A DNA stretch of 64,000 bases, from assembly GCA_958496175.1 (NCBI GenBank), contig OY292274.1, forward strand, positions 31,101,482 through 31,165,481, written 5' to 3'. Shown one piece after another: positions 52,255 to 64,000 of this stretch. The translations under genes were made by a program, and so were the position numbers. Origin of the DNA: Sisyra terminalis (Eukaryota > Arthropoda > Insecta > Neuroptera > Sisyridae). The notes below the pieces were generated by a model that saw nothing but the letters and a program-made list of their open reading frames with translations, was not told the origin of the DNA and ran no database searches. Position 1 is the first letter of the stretch, and each line of letters starts with the position of its first letter.

Positions 52255-54376
52255 ATGGAAGAAATGTTGAATAAATTCAAGAAAGTTGTAAACATAATTA
52301 ATATTGAATTAAATAACAATAATATAGATAGTAAGTATTAAATTTTAAGAATATTAATTTACTGTATTACTTCTTTCACATTTTATTTCAGAAATTAAGC
52401 AGAAAAAAGTTGATCTTGAAGATAGTATTAAAATGATGAAAAAACAAAACATGCTCTATGTGGAACATCAAAATAAATTAATATCTTATAAATCAAGCTA
52501 CGTAAGTGTTTATGTTTAAATAAAGATTATTGGATTTACATTTTTTTATTAAATATTTTTAAGGATGAAAAAATGAAAGCTGTTGCTGCTGTCGATAAAA
52601 TTATTTTAAGTTATAAAAAACAGAATAGAAGCTATCAGAATAATGATAATTTGACTAAAAGAAAATTGTTAAAATCAGTTGACAAAATGAAGTAAGTCAT
52701 TTAGATTACCAGCAAAATTTGAAATAAAAATTTCATAGATAATTTAGAGCAAAATCTTCCTGTAATACGCTAAGTGATTGTGTTATTTAACTTTTGGCTA
52801 TAATAAGAGAATCATTAGCTTGATTACTCAATAGGACAAAAAACTTAATTGTATTTGCCTTCGTTTTCTGTAATTTTTCCAATGAATCGAACCTCTTTGG
52901 ACGTTTTTCATTTTACAAGATGGCTTAAAAATACTTACTTTGAGAAAACTACTTTATTTTGCTGAAAGTATAAAGTCTCAAGATCATTTTGAACCAAATT
53001 TTAACAAATTTAATAAAAACGAAGCTGCACAATAATGCACCTCCATAACAAACGATATACTTAAGAAGGCTTAAGTATATATTTTATTGAAATAAAAAAT
53101 AAGCTAAAAATAATTTTTTAAAGAAAAAAGGCTCAACTTGATTGCAGCTAAATGTCTCAGGATAATTTTAAATCAAGTTTTGTTAAAAAGGGAAGTTGAA
53201 ATCTTGCATAACAAATCATGTATTAACTACAGAAATTCTTGTCTACTGTGGACTTACTTATACTTAAATAAATTTATTTTTATTTTCTAAAATCCTGTTG
53301 CAGACAAAAATGTGAAAAGCTTTTGATCATCACAGGAATAAATTGGGAAATCTGCGCATTGGAAACAAAAAAAGCTGGAGGTATCCTTTTCAAACTAATT
53401 ATACTCCTAACTTCTAACCATGAACAGTCATTATAAGTTGAATACTTTAAACACAAGCATAAAATGCATAATAGTTGGCTCAATTTAGCCAAAAAAAAAG
53501 GGGTAGCCTTGCATAAATTTCCAACAAGCTGAAAATTTCCGTGAACGTTAGGGACACCTTTATAATAAAGTTGTGCATAAGTACCCATCAATCTCACGTA
53601 TATAAAAAATTTATTTAAGTGCAAAGTTCGTAAAAATGGGTGTTTGGGATTTTTTAGTGGAACAGTGATAAAAATACTTCAGATAAAAACTGTAGATCCA
53701 CTGTAGATTACCAAGTTCAAGTGTGGCTTGGTAACCAACTGGATCCAGAAGAATGGATTTGGAAGCTAATTAATAATGTATTGGAAGACCTAAAGTAGAA
53801 TCGCTTTTTCTTAGAAATGGTGATTGTTATGAAAAAAAGTGTATCGACAATTTTGTTATCATGACCTACAATTTTGTCTGAAATATTTTTATCATAAAAC
53901 TAACCATTTTGCTAAAAAATCTAAAAAACTTTGATTAATTTTTTTTATTTTTTGCACTCATGAGATCGATAGGGAATTTTCACAATTTTATTATAACGGT
54001 ATCTCTAACGTTCATACAAATTTTCAATTAGTTGGGAATTTATACAAAGGTGAATGTCTAAATTGAGCGGGATATAAGTATTTGAATAATAAGTGCTTCC
54101 CAATCACGATAGAATTTTTTTTCTTCCCATACAAATATCTTTTTAATTTTTAACTTATTTATCAAATCGTGAAAAAAGTTGTATATTTTTATCTTAATAT
54201 TTGCATTAAAATATTTTCTTTAATTTATTTTACTAGCTATGATTAATTACGAAACAGGTAATAAAACTTATTTTCAAATTCCAAATGGGAGCGATGATGT
54301 AACAGAACAAATTTATCAACTAATGTTGAGTCTTGCAAATTACAAATGGAAACAACTGATACATTCTAATGAATAA
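52255..54376 (+). CDS. Spc24-like kinetochore (Ndc80 complex) protein
   Basis: Exons 52255-52330, 52392-52501, 52564-52691, 53304-53380 and 54237-54376 join in one frame of 176 codons plus stop. Residues from about 25 to 110 are Lys/Glu/Gln-rich and predicted coiled coil. The C-terminal part has ITGINWEICAL around W119, then INYETG and a conserved-looking LANYKW near the end (W168). This order (coiled coil, IxW, a small globular fold ending in an aromatic residue) and the length fit Spc24 (human 197 residues, with KIEWDY and a final Trp). Spc24 pairs with Spc25 to anchor the Ndc80 complex at the inner kinetochore. Overall identity is low, so Spc25 or another coiled-coil protein cannot be excluded. 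A polyadenylation signal AATAAA lies at 54466-54471. Confidence 0.62.
53477..54066. repeat. Imperfect foldback repeat in the last intron of the Spc24-like gene
   Basis: The left arm at about 53477-53612 and the right arm at about 53940-54066 are reverse complements with scattered changes. For example, gctcaatttag and tgaacgttag on the left recur inverted on the right. The interior of about 330 bp has no recognised coding content. It is probably a MITE or foldback element; termini and target duplication were not resolved. Confidence 0.7.
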
Positions 54377-54411
54377 TATTATTTTCATAATTATTTTCTA
54401 TTCTATATTTC

Positions 54412-54418
<7 letters not shown>

Positions 54419-54443
<25 letters not shown>

Positions 54444-54444
54444 T
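54419..54444. repeat. (AT)n microsatellite
   Basis: Thirteen uninterrupted AT units just after the Spc24-like stop codon, before its AATAAA signal. Confidence 0.95.
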
Positions 54445-54554
54445 CAATTTTTTCTATTATTTCTGAATAAACATTAAATTAATTTGTATTCAATCACTAT
54501 CCTTGAAGAATAAAGTCCAGTGTCTTACATTATTGGAGTCTGATGATGTTGCCG

Positions 54555-54860
54555 TCAAATAATAACCAATGCTTTTATTGTCATCAGCTTTAAAATAATG
54601 GTGTTTTCTAATGCATGGAATTTTTTTAATGTTCTGCCACTGTTTGTTAAGATGTGAATGATTTTTTTTAATATCATTGCTCCAACAAAGAAAAAATGGA
54701 ACCCATTGATACCTTTTATCACAAAATAGTTGTGGCAGTCTTTACTATTTTTAATTACTGGTTTTCTTGTCATGATAGCAGACCAAAGAGTTCGTTTTGC
54801 TATTGCTCCGATACCATCAACTGCTCCTTTACCATGACTAAAAACTCCAATTCTATCCAA
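54555..54860 (-). pseudogene. Transposon-associated SHGKG-domain relic
   Basis: The minus-strand frame of 101 codons contains SHGKGAVDGIGAIAKRTLW. This resembles the (S/P)HGKGxxDGxGGxxKRxxW motif recurrent in uncharacterised multicopy arthropod proteins that I associate with mobile elements. The usual Gly-Gly is Gly-Ala here, the frame decays into Lys/Ile-rich sequence, and no upstream coding exon was found. It is likely a dead fragment between the Spc24-like and K+ channel genes. Confidence 0.5.
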
Positions 54861-54893
54861 TTCAAAAAAAAATCTATCATATATTGGCTATAA

Positions 54894-56079
54894 GCTATAG
54901 TCTCATATTCTAAAAGAACCTAGAGACTATACTATAGACTTTTTAACAATCATAAGAAGTTTAAATTATTTAAGACATGTTTATTTTTACTTTTATCAAG
55001 AAAAAAAATGAATTAGGACGGTTTAAAGTTAAAAAAACAACTTTAATGTTATTGTTCTTCTGAATGCAATGATAAACTTGCTGAAATTAATTAGATGGTT
55101 AAAACCAATGTTGCTAACAGGAACATTTGCCATGGATATATGTACTAACTTGTACTCGAAAGTTAGACAAACCAAAAAAACGATTTTTTATCCTTTTAGA
55201 AAAAATCCTTTTGATATTAGTAAAATTTATACTTTTTATTATAAGTAAGGGCTAAATTTAAAATAAAAAGGGGAATTATTAATTCCAAGTCATTTTCCTA
55301 TTTCTCATGGAATGTCCCAATAATAAACACACAGTTTTATTGGAATTATTAAATTATTTTATTAGATTTAAAATTTTATACAGAGCAACAAGAATGTACA
55401 CTTTCGTACAATTTAGTTACATATTGCTTGACAGTCAGTAAAATTTATTAGTATTAACGTTGATATAGAAGGTCGGATTTTCATTTGTAGGTTCGTTATT
55501 TTATTTGTATCGAATAAAAGTATTATCGTCAACTCATTGCAACCACATAAACATACGGTAAAAAAAAGAATTTGATAAAAACAATCTTCTGCGGTTTCGT
55601 CGGATTTCAATTCGTTCGATGCCTAGAATATCGTGTATTCTTTTTTGCACACATAAGCATATGTAGTTTCAAATAAAAAAACGAGTTGTTAAATACTTTC
55701 CAAATAGAATTCTCAAATTTATGAGTGAGAAACAAGTTTTAATATGCTGACGATATAGCAGGTATTGGCTAGTTATAGTTCATATATCTAGCGGAATTCA
55801 ATTACAAGGTGGCCTATTACCGATCAAAATTACTAAAATCAAAGAAGTATGTTTATAAATATTATTTGTAGATAAGCTGTAATATTAAACTTAGTTAAAA
55901 ACATATTCCCATTAAATTTCAACAATATCATAATAAAAAATTATGCGAATTGCTTTATATTCAAAAATTCAATTTTATTGAACAAATTAATGTAAGTCGA
56001 TAGAATATAAGAACTTATTTAAAATGATAATTAAATATAAAAAATAGTTAAAATATCTCAATTTATTTTCTTGAATTGT
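54894..56079. other. Intergenic sequence and K+ channel 3' UTR
   Basis: A+T-rich with no conserved ORF. A minus-strand AATAAA (tttatt at 55975-55980 on +) could end the K+ channel transcript about 100 nt after its stop codon. Confidence 0.45.
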
Positions 56080-58750
<2,671 letters not shown>

Positions 58751-61700
58751 TTATAATATAGACTCTGTGCCTATTGAGCTTTCATGAGTAATGTTTGAGT
58801 CAAGACTCGCACAATCTGAATCGTTTGAATGCGGGCTGGAATAATTAGCAGCTTCTTGTAAACGCATTAGCATATTTAAAAGAGGATCTGACTCACAGTC
58901 AGATTGTGTCGGGTTACTGGATTCCAAACCAACATCTTGAGGCCCAATTCTAGTTAAATTTGGAGCTGGAGAACCGGTCCACGGATACGTATCCAAAATA
59001 TATTGCACAGGATCAATCCAGGGTGCTCGCCGCCCATACAGTTGTAGTCCTTCTTTAGCGGCTTCGCGTAAATAAGGTGCTAACGAATAGTTCCATACAT
59101 CTGAAAACCATGCTTTCGAAGCATCCAAATCCAACGGACATACTAAAAATAGCCGTGGACCAATGACCACATCGCCTGAGCTATGAGTCTCCAAAAATTT
59201 ATTCAAATGTTTCCAAACTTTTGGAAGCCATGAAAGTATTGCTGTTAGCTCTGGTTTTTCTCCTTGTGTCAACTCTAGAGTAGCGATTCGTCGATTTAAT
59301 ACGCGTGATAATAAACCAGAAGCTGGTTCCAAATGCGGAGCTACAAGAACCCATCGAAAACCGTGTTGGAGTTGTAAAGTGGTGGTACTGCACGCCGCTT
59401 GTGCCATGGTCCCGATCAAGCACGGTAATGTTCTAGGTAGAGTACCTAAGGCTTCATTCAAAGGTCCCGTTCTATGCAAATTATCTAATACTACAACACT
59501 TGGAAGAATTGATCTATCATTTCCTGAGGCTTGTTCTCCGAGATGTGATAAGTACTGTCGCAATTCTTTTCCAGATTTATGATCCACGCTGCATAGTTAA
59601 AAAAATAATTAATATAAAAATAATTTTAATTATTTAATGCTTTTTACTTGAATGTCGCCACAGCTTCGGATGAATCTTTGCCTTGTGACTGTGCGTAGAA
59701 ATGGGCTAATTTTTGCGCAAGATGTGTTTTTCCTGTTCCGGGAGGTCCACACAATACAATTCGGTAATGTTCAGTTAGTAAATTAATCAAACGTTGTGCA
59801 ACACCTCTAGGTATTAGAGCCTCAAAAGATAAGGCACAAATTGGCTGTAAAATTATATGCAAAGTTGATATTCGACCAACTATATATCCGACGGGCAATA
59901 ATGCTGGAGGTTGTGCATCAGGAGATCTTTCAGCTTCTCCCACTCGATATTTAGCGATTGATTCACTACCTAAGCCTAATGAATTCACTGGGTCGATTCG
60001 TAGAACGTGCTGTTTGAATGTACGACGGACAATTCCATCTAATTGACTCCAAGTGAGAGCTGAGCCAATATTTTTATAAGCAATAATTATTTCGCATCCA
60101 TCGGAAGAATTTTGGCAACCATCAGTTGTATAGTTCTCAGTGTAATAACGATCGAAAGTATGTGGTTGTCCTAAATAGACAGATATTGATATACGTCTAC
60201 CATCTGAATCATTATCTAAAGCATTTTCTTCAACATTTATTACATCCGGAGGTGGTTCCGAATGTACTACTGTATTCTGATCAGACATTTCTGGGTTTAA
60301 AGAGCCTCCAACCATTCTTTGAAGTCGTTCGTTATTTTGTTTAAGACTTAGCATTTCACTCTAAAAATATAATTAATAAGTAATACTGAAATATTTCACA
60401 TAGTATAAAAATTACCCTCATTTTCATAACTGTGTCTTTTAAGCTTTCTAATTGATGAGCTGAACTGAGAGCTTCTAAGCGAATGTCAGTTAATACCATA
60501 TCCTTTTCTCGAAGTTGTTTTTGTAATTCTTCTACTTCTGCTTCAGTTACTTCTCCTGTACTTTGATTGTTTTGTCCATTGGTTTGCTCTGTGGAGTTAT
60601 CTCCACCACTTCCTCCAGACATATTACTTTCGCCACAGTTGAAGGTATTGATTTTAGTTTGCTTAGCATTTCGTGAGAACGCTTTAGTAAAGGAGCTTCG
60701 TAACTACAAATATAAAAATTTATTAAAAATAATGAACTGGATATTGCATTGGTGGTTATAAGGTGAATAAATCAATTTCAAGGACAATTAATTCTTTATA
60801 GACGGTTTTTTTTCTTTAAGTTTAGTCATTTTTTATAAAGTTAAATGGTTGGGCTTTAACGAATGACGCAATTTGTCTCTAAAAATCATCTACTAACGAA
60901 TAATTAAAACAGAACAAAGTAGCGTAAATGCTAAATACATTTTTCTTTAATTTTTTTACTGTTACTTAGTAATATCTTAAGTTTTTAACGACTCTAGGGT
61001 TCTCAATAATCCAGTAACCCGAAAAATGGATTGTTTTTGTATGAAAAAGTATTTACTTTAAACACTCTGAATGGTTGCATATAGTATTTTGTAAATTTGT
61101 TTTGGGAAATAAATCAGTTTTGATTGATTTACTTAATTTTTATAATTAGACAATTATTATTGAGACTGAATATTCTTGAAATTGATTTGTGTGTATCCAC
61201 TAATGTTTATAAAATTTGTGCACACCCATCCTTTTTTCTTTTTCTTTTCCTGCTTATCTATGCTACAAGCACTTGACATGCTGGATACACTATCAGATGA
61301 TGGTTGTCGAGCTAAACCTCCAGTACTTAAGCCAGCTTGCAAAGATTGAGTACGTAGGTTTTCCATAGCTGCTCTTAGCTCAGCCAATTCGGAATCCTAA
61401 TAAAATTAAGAACATAAAAATTAAATATTAAAATATAATATCTTTGTGTTTTACCTTCTTTTCTGCTGTCGCTGTCAAATGCTGAAGTCTTTGAGTCATA
61501 CTTGATAAGCTTTTTTCAAATGCGGACACTACATGAGCCTAGAACAAAATTTAGCTTTATTTTCTGTACACAATAATCCATTTAACTTTTGAGAAAGCCT
61601 GATATCTCAAAAATAGTACATGTAAAATGCAAGTTATTAGATAAAGGGGTAGGTTAAAAATGATACCTTTAATTTTTCACCTGGACAAGTTTGTCAAGAT

Positions 61701-64000
61701 CAACAGTATTTGTTTTTCTTTAAATAGAAATGCATTTTTTTAATTGCAGAACCCCTAATCTAAACAATTGTTTCTACATCGGAACTTATGGTAATAAAAA
61801 TAATAACTACCTATTCTGTTTCTAAACTTTTAAATTTTTGTTTACCACAATTTTTATTTTACTTCATCAATAGGATAAATAACTGTAGCAAAAATGAGTA
61901 CATGAACTTTTATTGTAGAATTTTTAAATCGGTAAGAAAACACAGCTGTTTCTAATGGTTTCTTTTTTATAAACTAATTCAAAATGATTTTAAATCAGAA
62001 ATGATAAAAATATATAACTCAAGTAATAATTGGTCAATTTGTTTATTGAGTATGACAACCAAGTTATTTATCTTTTAGTGAAGAGAAAAACATAAGTGAT
62101 AAACCAAATAATGAATTAAAAATTTTAAAAAAGATACGCTAAAAAAACAAGAATGTATATTACGAAAAGGTTTTGCCGTATACAATAATTTTTTAAATTA
62201 AATTGTCTCTAGTTAAATGAACCACTTTGTAGAATGGATTTTAATTCTTACATTAGTCGAAAGTTGAGAAGTTAGAGTGTGAACTTTTTCTTGAGCATCC
62301 ATCAATTCACGTCTTAGTTTTCGAATTTCATGAGCTTGTTTTTCTTCGGCTGTTGAGTACAAACTGGATGTAGTCGACACTAATGAAATAGAAGATCCAT
62401 GAACTGCGAGAAAAAACCAACAATAAACATTTTGCTTTAGGTTATCACTTGATTCTATCTAAATTACCCTCATCATTTTTTTGCAAAACTCCATGTCTAG
62501 TTTGAATACTACTATGGGTAGGACTAAGTGGAAATAAATGGGACGCTCCTGTATTTGTACCAGGAGCTGGACTAGTAGGGTGTGACCAATGCGATGCTCC
62601 TACTGGTAAGCAATAATAAGGTTCAGGCTCTATTTCAGCTCCTCGCATTAACATTGAAGGATAAAGTTTTTCGGATTTGGTTGATCTAAATAAAACAAAC
62701 TTTGTTAAAAAATAATAATTAAAATTTAAGTAAAGCATTTTTTTAAAAAAGAACTTGACAATTAACTAAACCTATTTTTTCTCTTCGAAATTTATATGAA
62801 AACAAAAAGATCTAATTTTTCTAAACTACATTTATTTTACTACAACTAAAATTGGTATACTTATTTGTCAAGTTCTGATAAAAACTGTATAAGCATTATG
62901 TAAATCGAGGAAAACCGTTTTTCCATTTTATTTTTCGTTGAGACAATATAAGATGTTTCTATGTAGCAAAGCCAAAAATTTTGTAAGTGCATCGAAAGCA
63001 TTGTGCAGCACGAAATTTTTTTTATACCTTGGGAAAGTCCGATCTCGTAGATAGCTGATGCAGAAAATAAACGTATGTGTTAGTGTAAAATTGAAATTTG
63101 TATAATATTTCAATGATTTAGTTAAACGGACTTGATTCCCAAAAAAAATATTTATGGGGCAGAATGAAATTAGGTAAGTGTTTTTAAAAATACCTAATAC
63201 TATTGCTTCTGCTAAGTCTGGCTGTTGGAGATACGTTTGACGATGGTGAGTCTCTAAGAAGACGATTATGAGTTAAACTGCTGCGATGACCATGCAAAGA
63301 TGATAAATTTTCAAGACTATCAGTATCAGCCAAACGTGCTCCCATTGAGTAAGTATTACTAAAATATATTAATGATGACAATACTTCGTAAATTTGTTAA
63401 GGGAATAAATTACCTATGCCGTAACCACGAAGCATAGGAGCTAGAGCTTTCCGTTGCCTGCGTGTCTGATAAAGAACCATCACTTGCTTTCGGACGCCCC
63501 TGCCGCATTATAAAATTATAATCATGAGGAACGGCAGCAATTCCACTGGAAGCTCCCGGCTTTGGTAAACTTTGGGATCCCATTAGTAATCGCTCTCTTA
63601 CAGATTGACTAAGTTGATTTGCTGCATGACCAGTTAAGGAGTAACTTTTATATTGGGAAGGACTAGATTCTAAAAAAATATATGAATGTATTTATAAAAA
63701 TATAATTTGTTTGGCTCATAAATAATATACTTTGATGCACTTGTAAATCACTAGAACAGGTTTGAGTTCCGCCTGAAACTTTAACTTTAGTACGAGGAAC
63801 AGCTGAGACATGAGCAGTTTTGCTATTACTAGATTGTCCATTAGTCGTTCCAGATACTGAAGCTGATGGATTGCTCGAGTCAACACTGTTGCGTTTCATA
63901 TATCCAAAACTTTGGGGAACTCGTACTTTAGATGTGCTCTTTTCTTTACTTTGTCCATTAGAAATTGCTTTTCTTTCACGTCTACTAGATGTTGGACTGC
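58751..64000 (-). CDS. sick: Neuron navigator (sickie/NAV) C-terminal half, continues past the window end
   Basis: Minus-strand exons (5' to 3'): beyond 64000 to 63731, 63669-63414, 63358-63194, 62685-62468, 62403-62252, 61538-61455, 61396-61226, 60703-60416, 60360-59648, 59588-58751. The N-terminal exons with the calponin-homology domain lie outside. Visible in order: KVRVPQSFGYMKRN; SSPSQYKSYSLTG; RLSRSNSIRSTKSEKLYPS; coiled coils (RKLRRELMDAQEKVHTL); KKKKKGWLRSSFTKAF; then an AAA+ ATPase with P-loop GPPGTGKT (59748-59725) and Walker B VVVLDN (59497-59480); the C-terminal LYGRRAPW and LLNMLMRLQEAANYSSP are diagnostic. Navigators bind microtubule plus ends and shape axon growth; the Drosophila member is sickie. 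The frame is intact throughout. Confidence 0.96.
61539..62251 (-). other. sick: Navigator intron without recognised content
   Basis: A 713-nt phase-0 intron. An acceptor-donor pair enclosing 20 nt at 61863-61882 was considered and rejected because it would shift the frame. Confidence 0.7.
63028..63054 (-). other. sick: Candidate 27-nt neural microexon of the navigator gene
   Basis: On the minus strand a branch-like actaac, then tattttctgcatcag, precede 27 nt ending CCCAAG/gtataa. The flanking exons (63194 and 62685) meet in phase 2 and the insert keeps that phase, adding nine residues (SYLRDRTFP) between SNSI and RSTKSEKLYPS. A UGC triplet lies 4-6 nt before the acceptor AG. The insert is basic and lies in the Ser/Arg-rich linker before the first coiled coil. 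No transcript evidence is available here. Confidence 0.65.

Noticed and set aside
53280..53624. 114-codon minus-strand frame over the Spc24-like gene.
   Set aside because: It covers exon 4 of the Spc24-like gene and the left arm of the foldback repeat, with no protein similarity recognised.
61863..61882. Possible 20-nt microexon in a navigator intron (minus strand, acceptor tttttgctacag, donor gtaaaa).
   Set aside because: 20 nt is not a multiple of three, while the flanking exons join in phase 0, so inclusion would truncate the conserved AAA+ domain.

Overview
This window is nuclear DNA of an insect. It is strongly A+T-rich, and coding exons are separated by many 50-90 nt introns plus a few long ones. 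The proteins match insect families closely: a teneurin of the Ten-m type, a Task6-type two-pore K+ channel, and the C-terminal half of a neuron navigator (sickie/NAV). The order cannot be fixed from sequence alone; tiny introns, Jockey/RTE/Penelope/hAT relics and a retained CCDC61 gene suggest a non-Drosophila insect.

Layout. Positions 1-31808 contain no recognisable host coding exon. They are best read as one very long intron of the + strand teneurin gene, because the first teneurin exon (31809) opens through a splice acceptor in mid-codon. This stretch holds transposon relics (hAT-type at 3624, 7180 and 25062; Jockey reverse transcriptase at 10940; two inverted copies of an RTE-like repeat at 16214 and 19615), a long hairpin (11604) and a textbook zero-length (recursive) splice site at 8496/8497. 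Positions 31809-45616 hold 14 teneurin exons in one continuous frame of about 3149 codons, with a candidate 27-nt frame-preserving microexon at 39308. One teneurin intron carries a Penelope-like retroelement whose two perfect 308-bp inverted arms each encode a hammerhead-ribozyme core.

Downstream lies a compact cluster. CCDC61/VFL3 (+, 48948-50826) appears to contain two GC-AG introns. It converges on an OPA3-like mitochondrial gene (-, 51029-51930). That gene diverges from a Spc24-like kinetochore gene (+, 52255-54376). A TASK-type K+ channel (-, 56080-58264) follows, and then the neuron navigator 3' half (-, 58751 to beyond 64000), which has its own candidate 27-nt microexon at 63028.

Three of the six genes act in neurons (axon and synapse matching, excitability, cytoskeletal guidance). 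Two act at centriole/basal body or kinetochore, and one in mitochondria. The most notable pattern is that both large neuronal genes carry a 27-nt, frame-neutral exon with a UGC motif next to its acceptor, the hallmark of neural microexon control. Gene models were assembled by hand from splice sites, reading phase and remembered family sequences; no alignment or transcript data were available.
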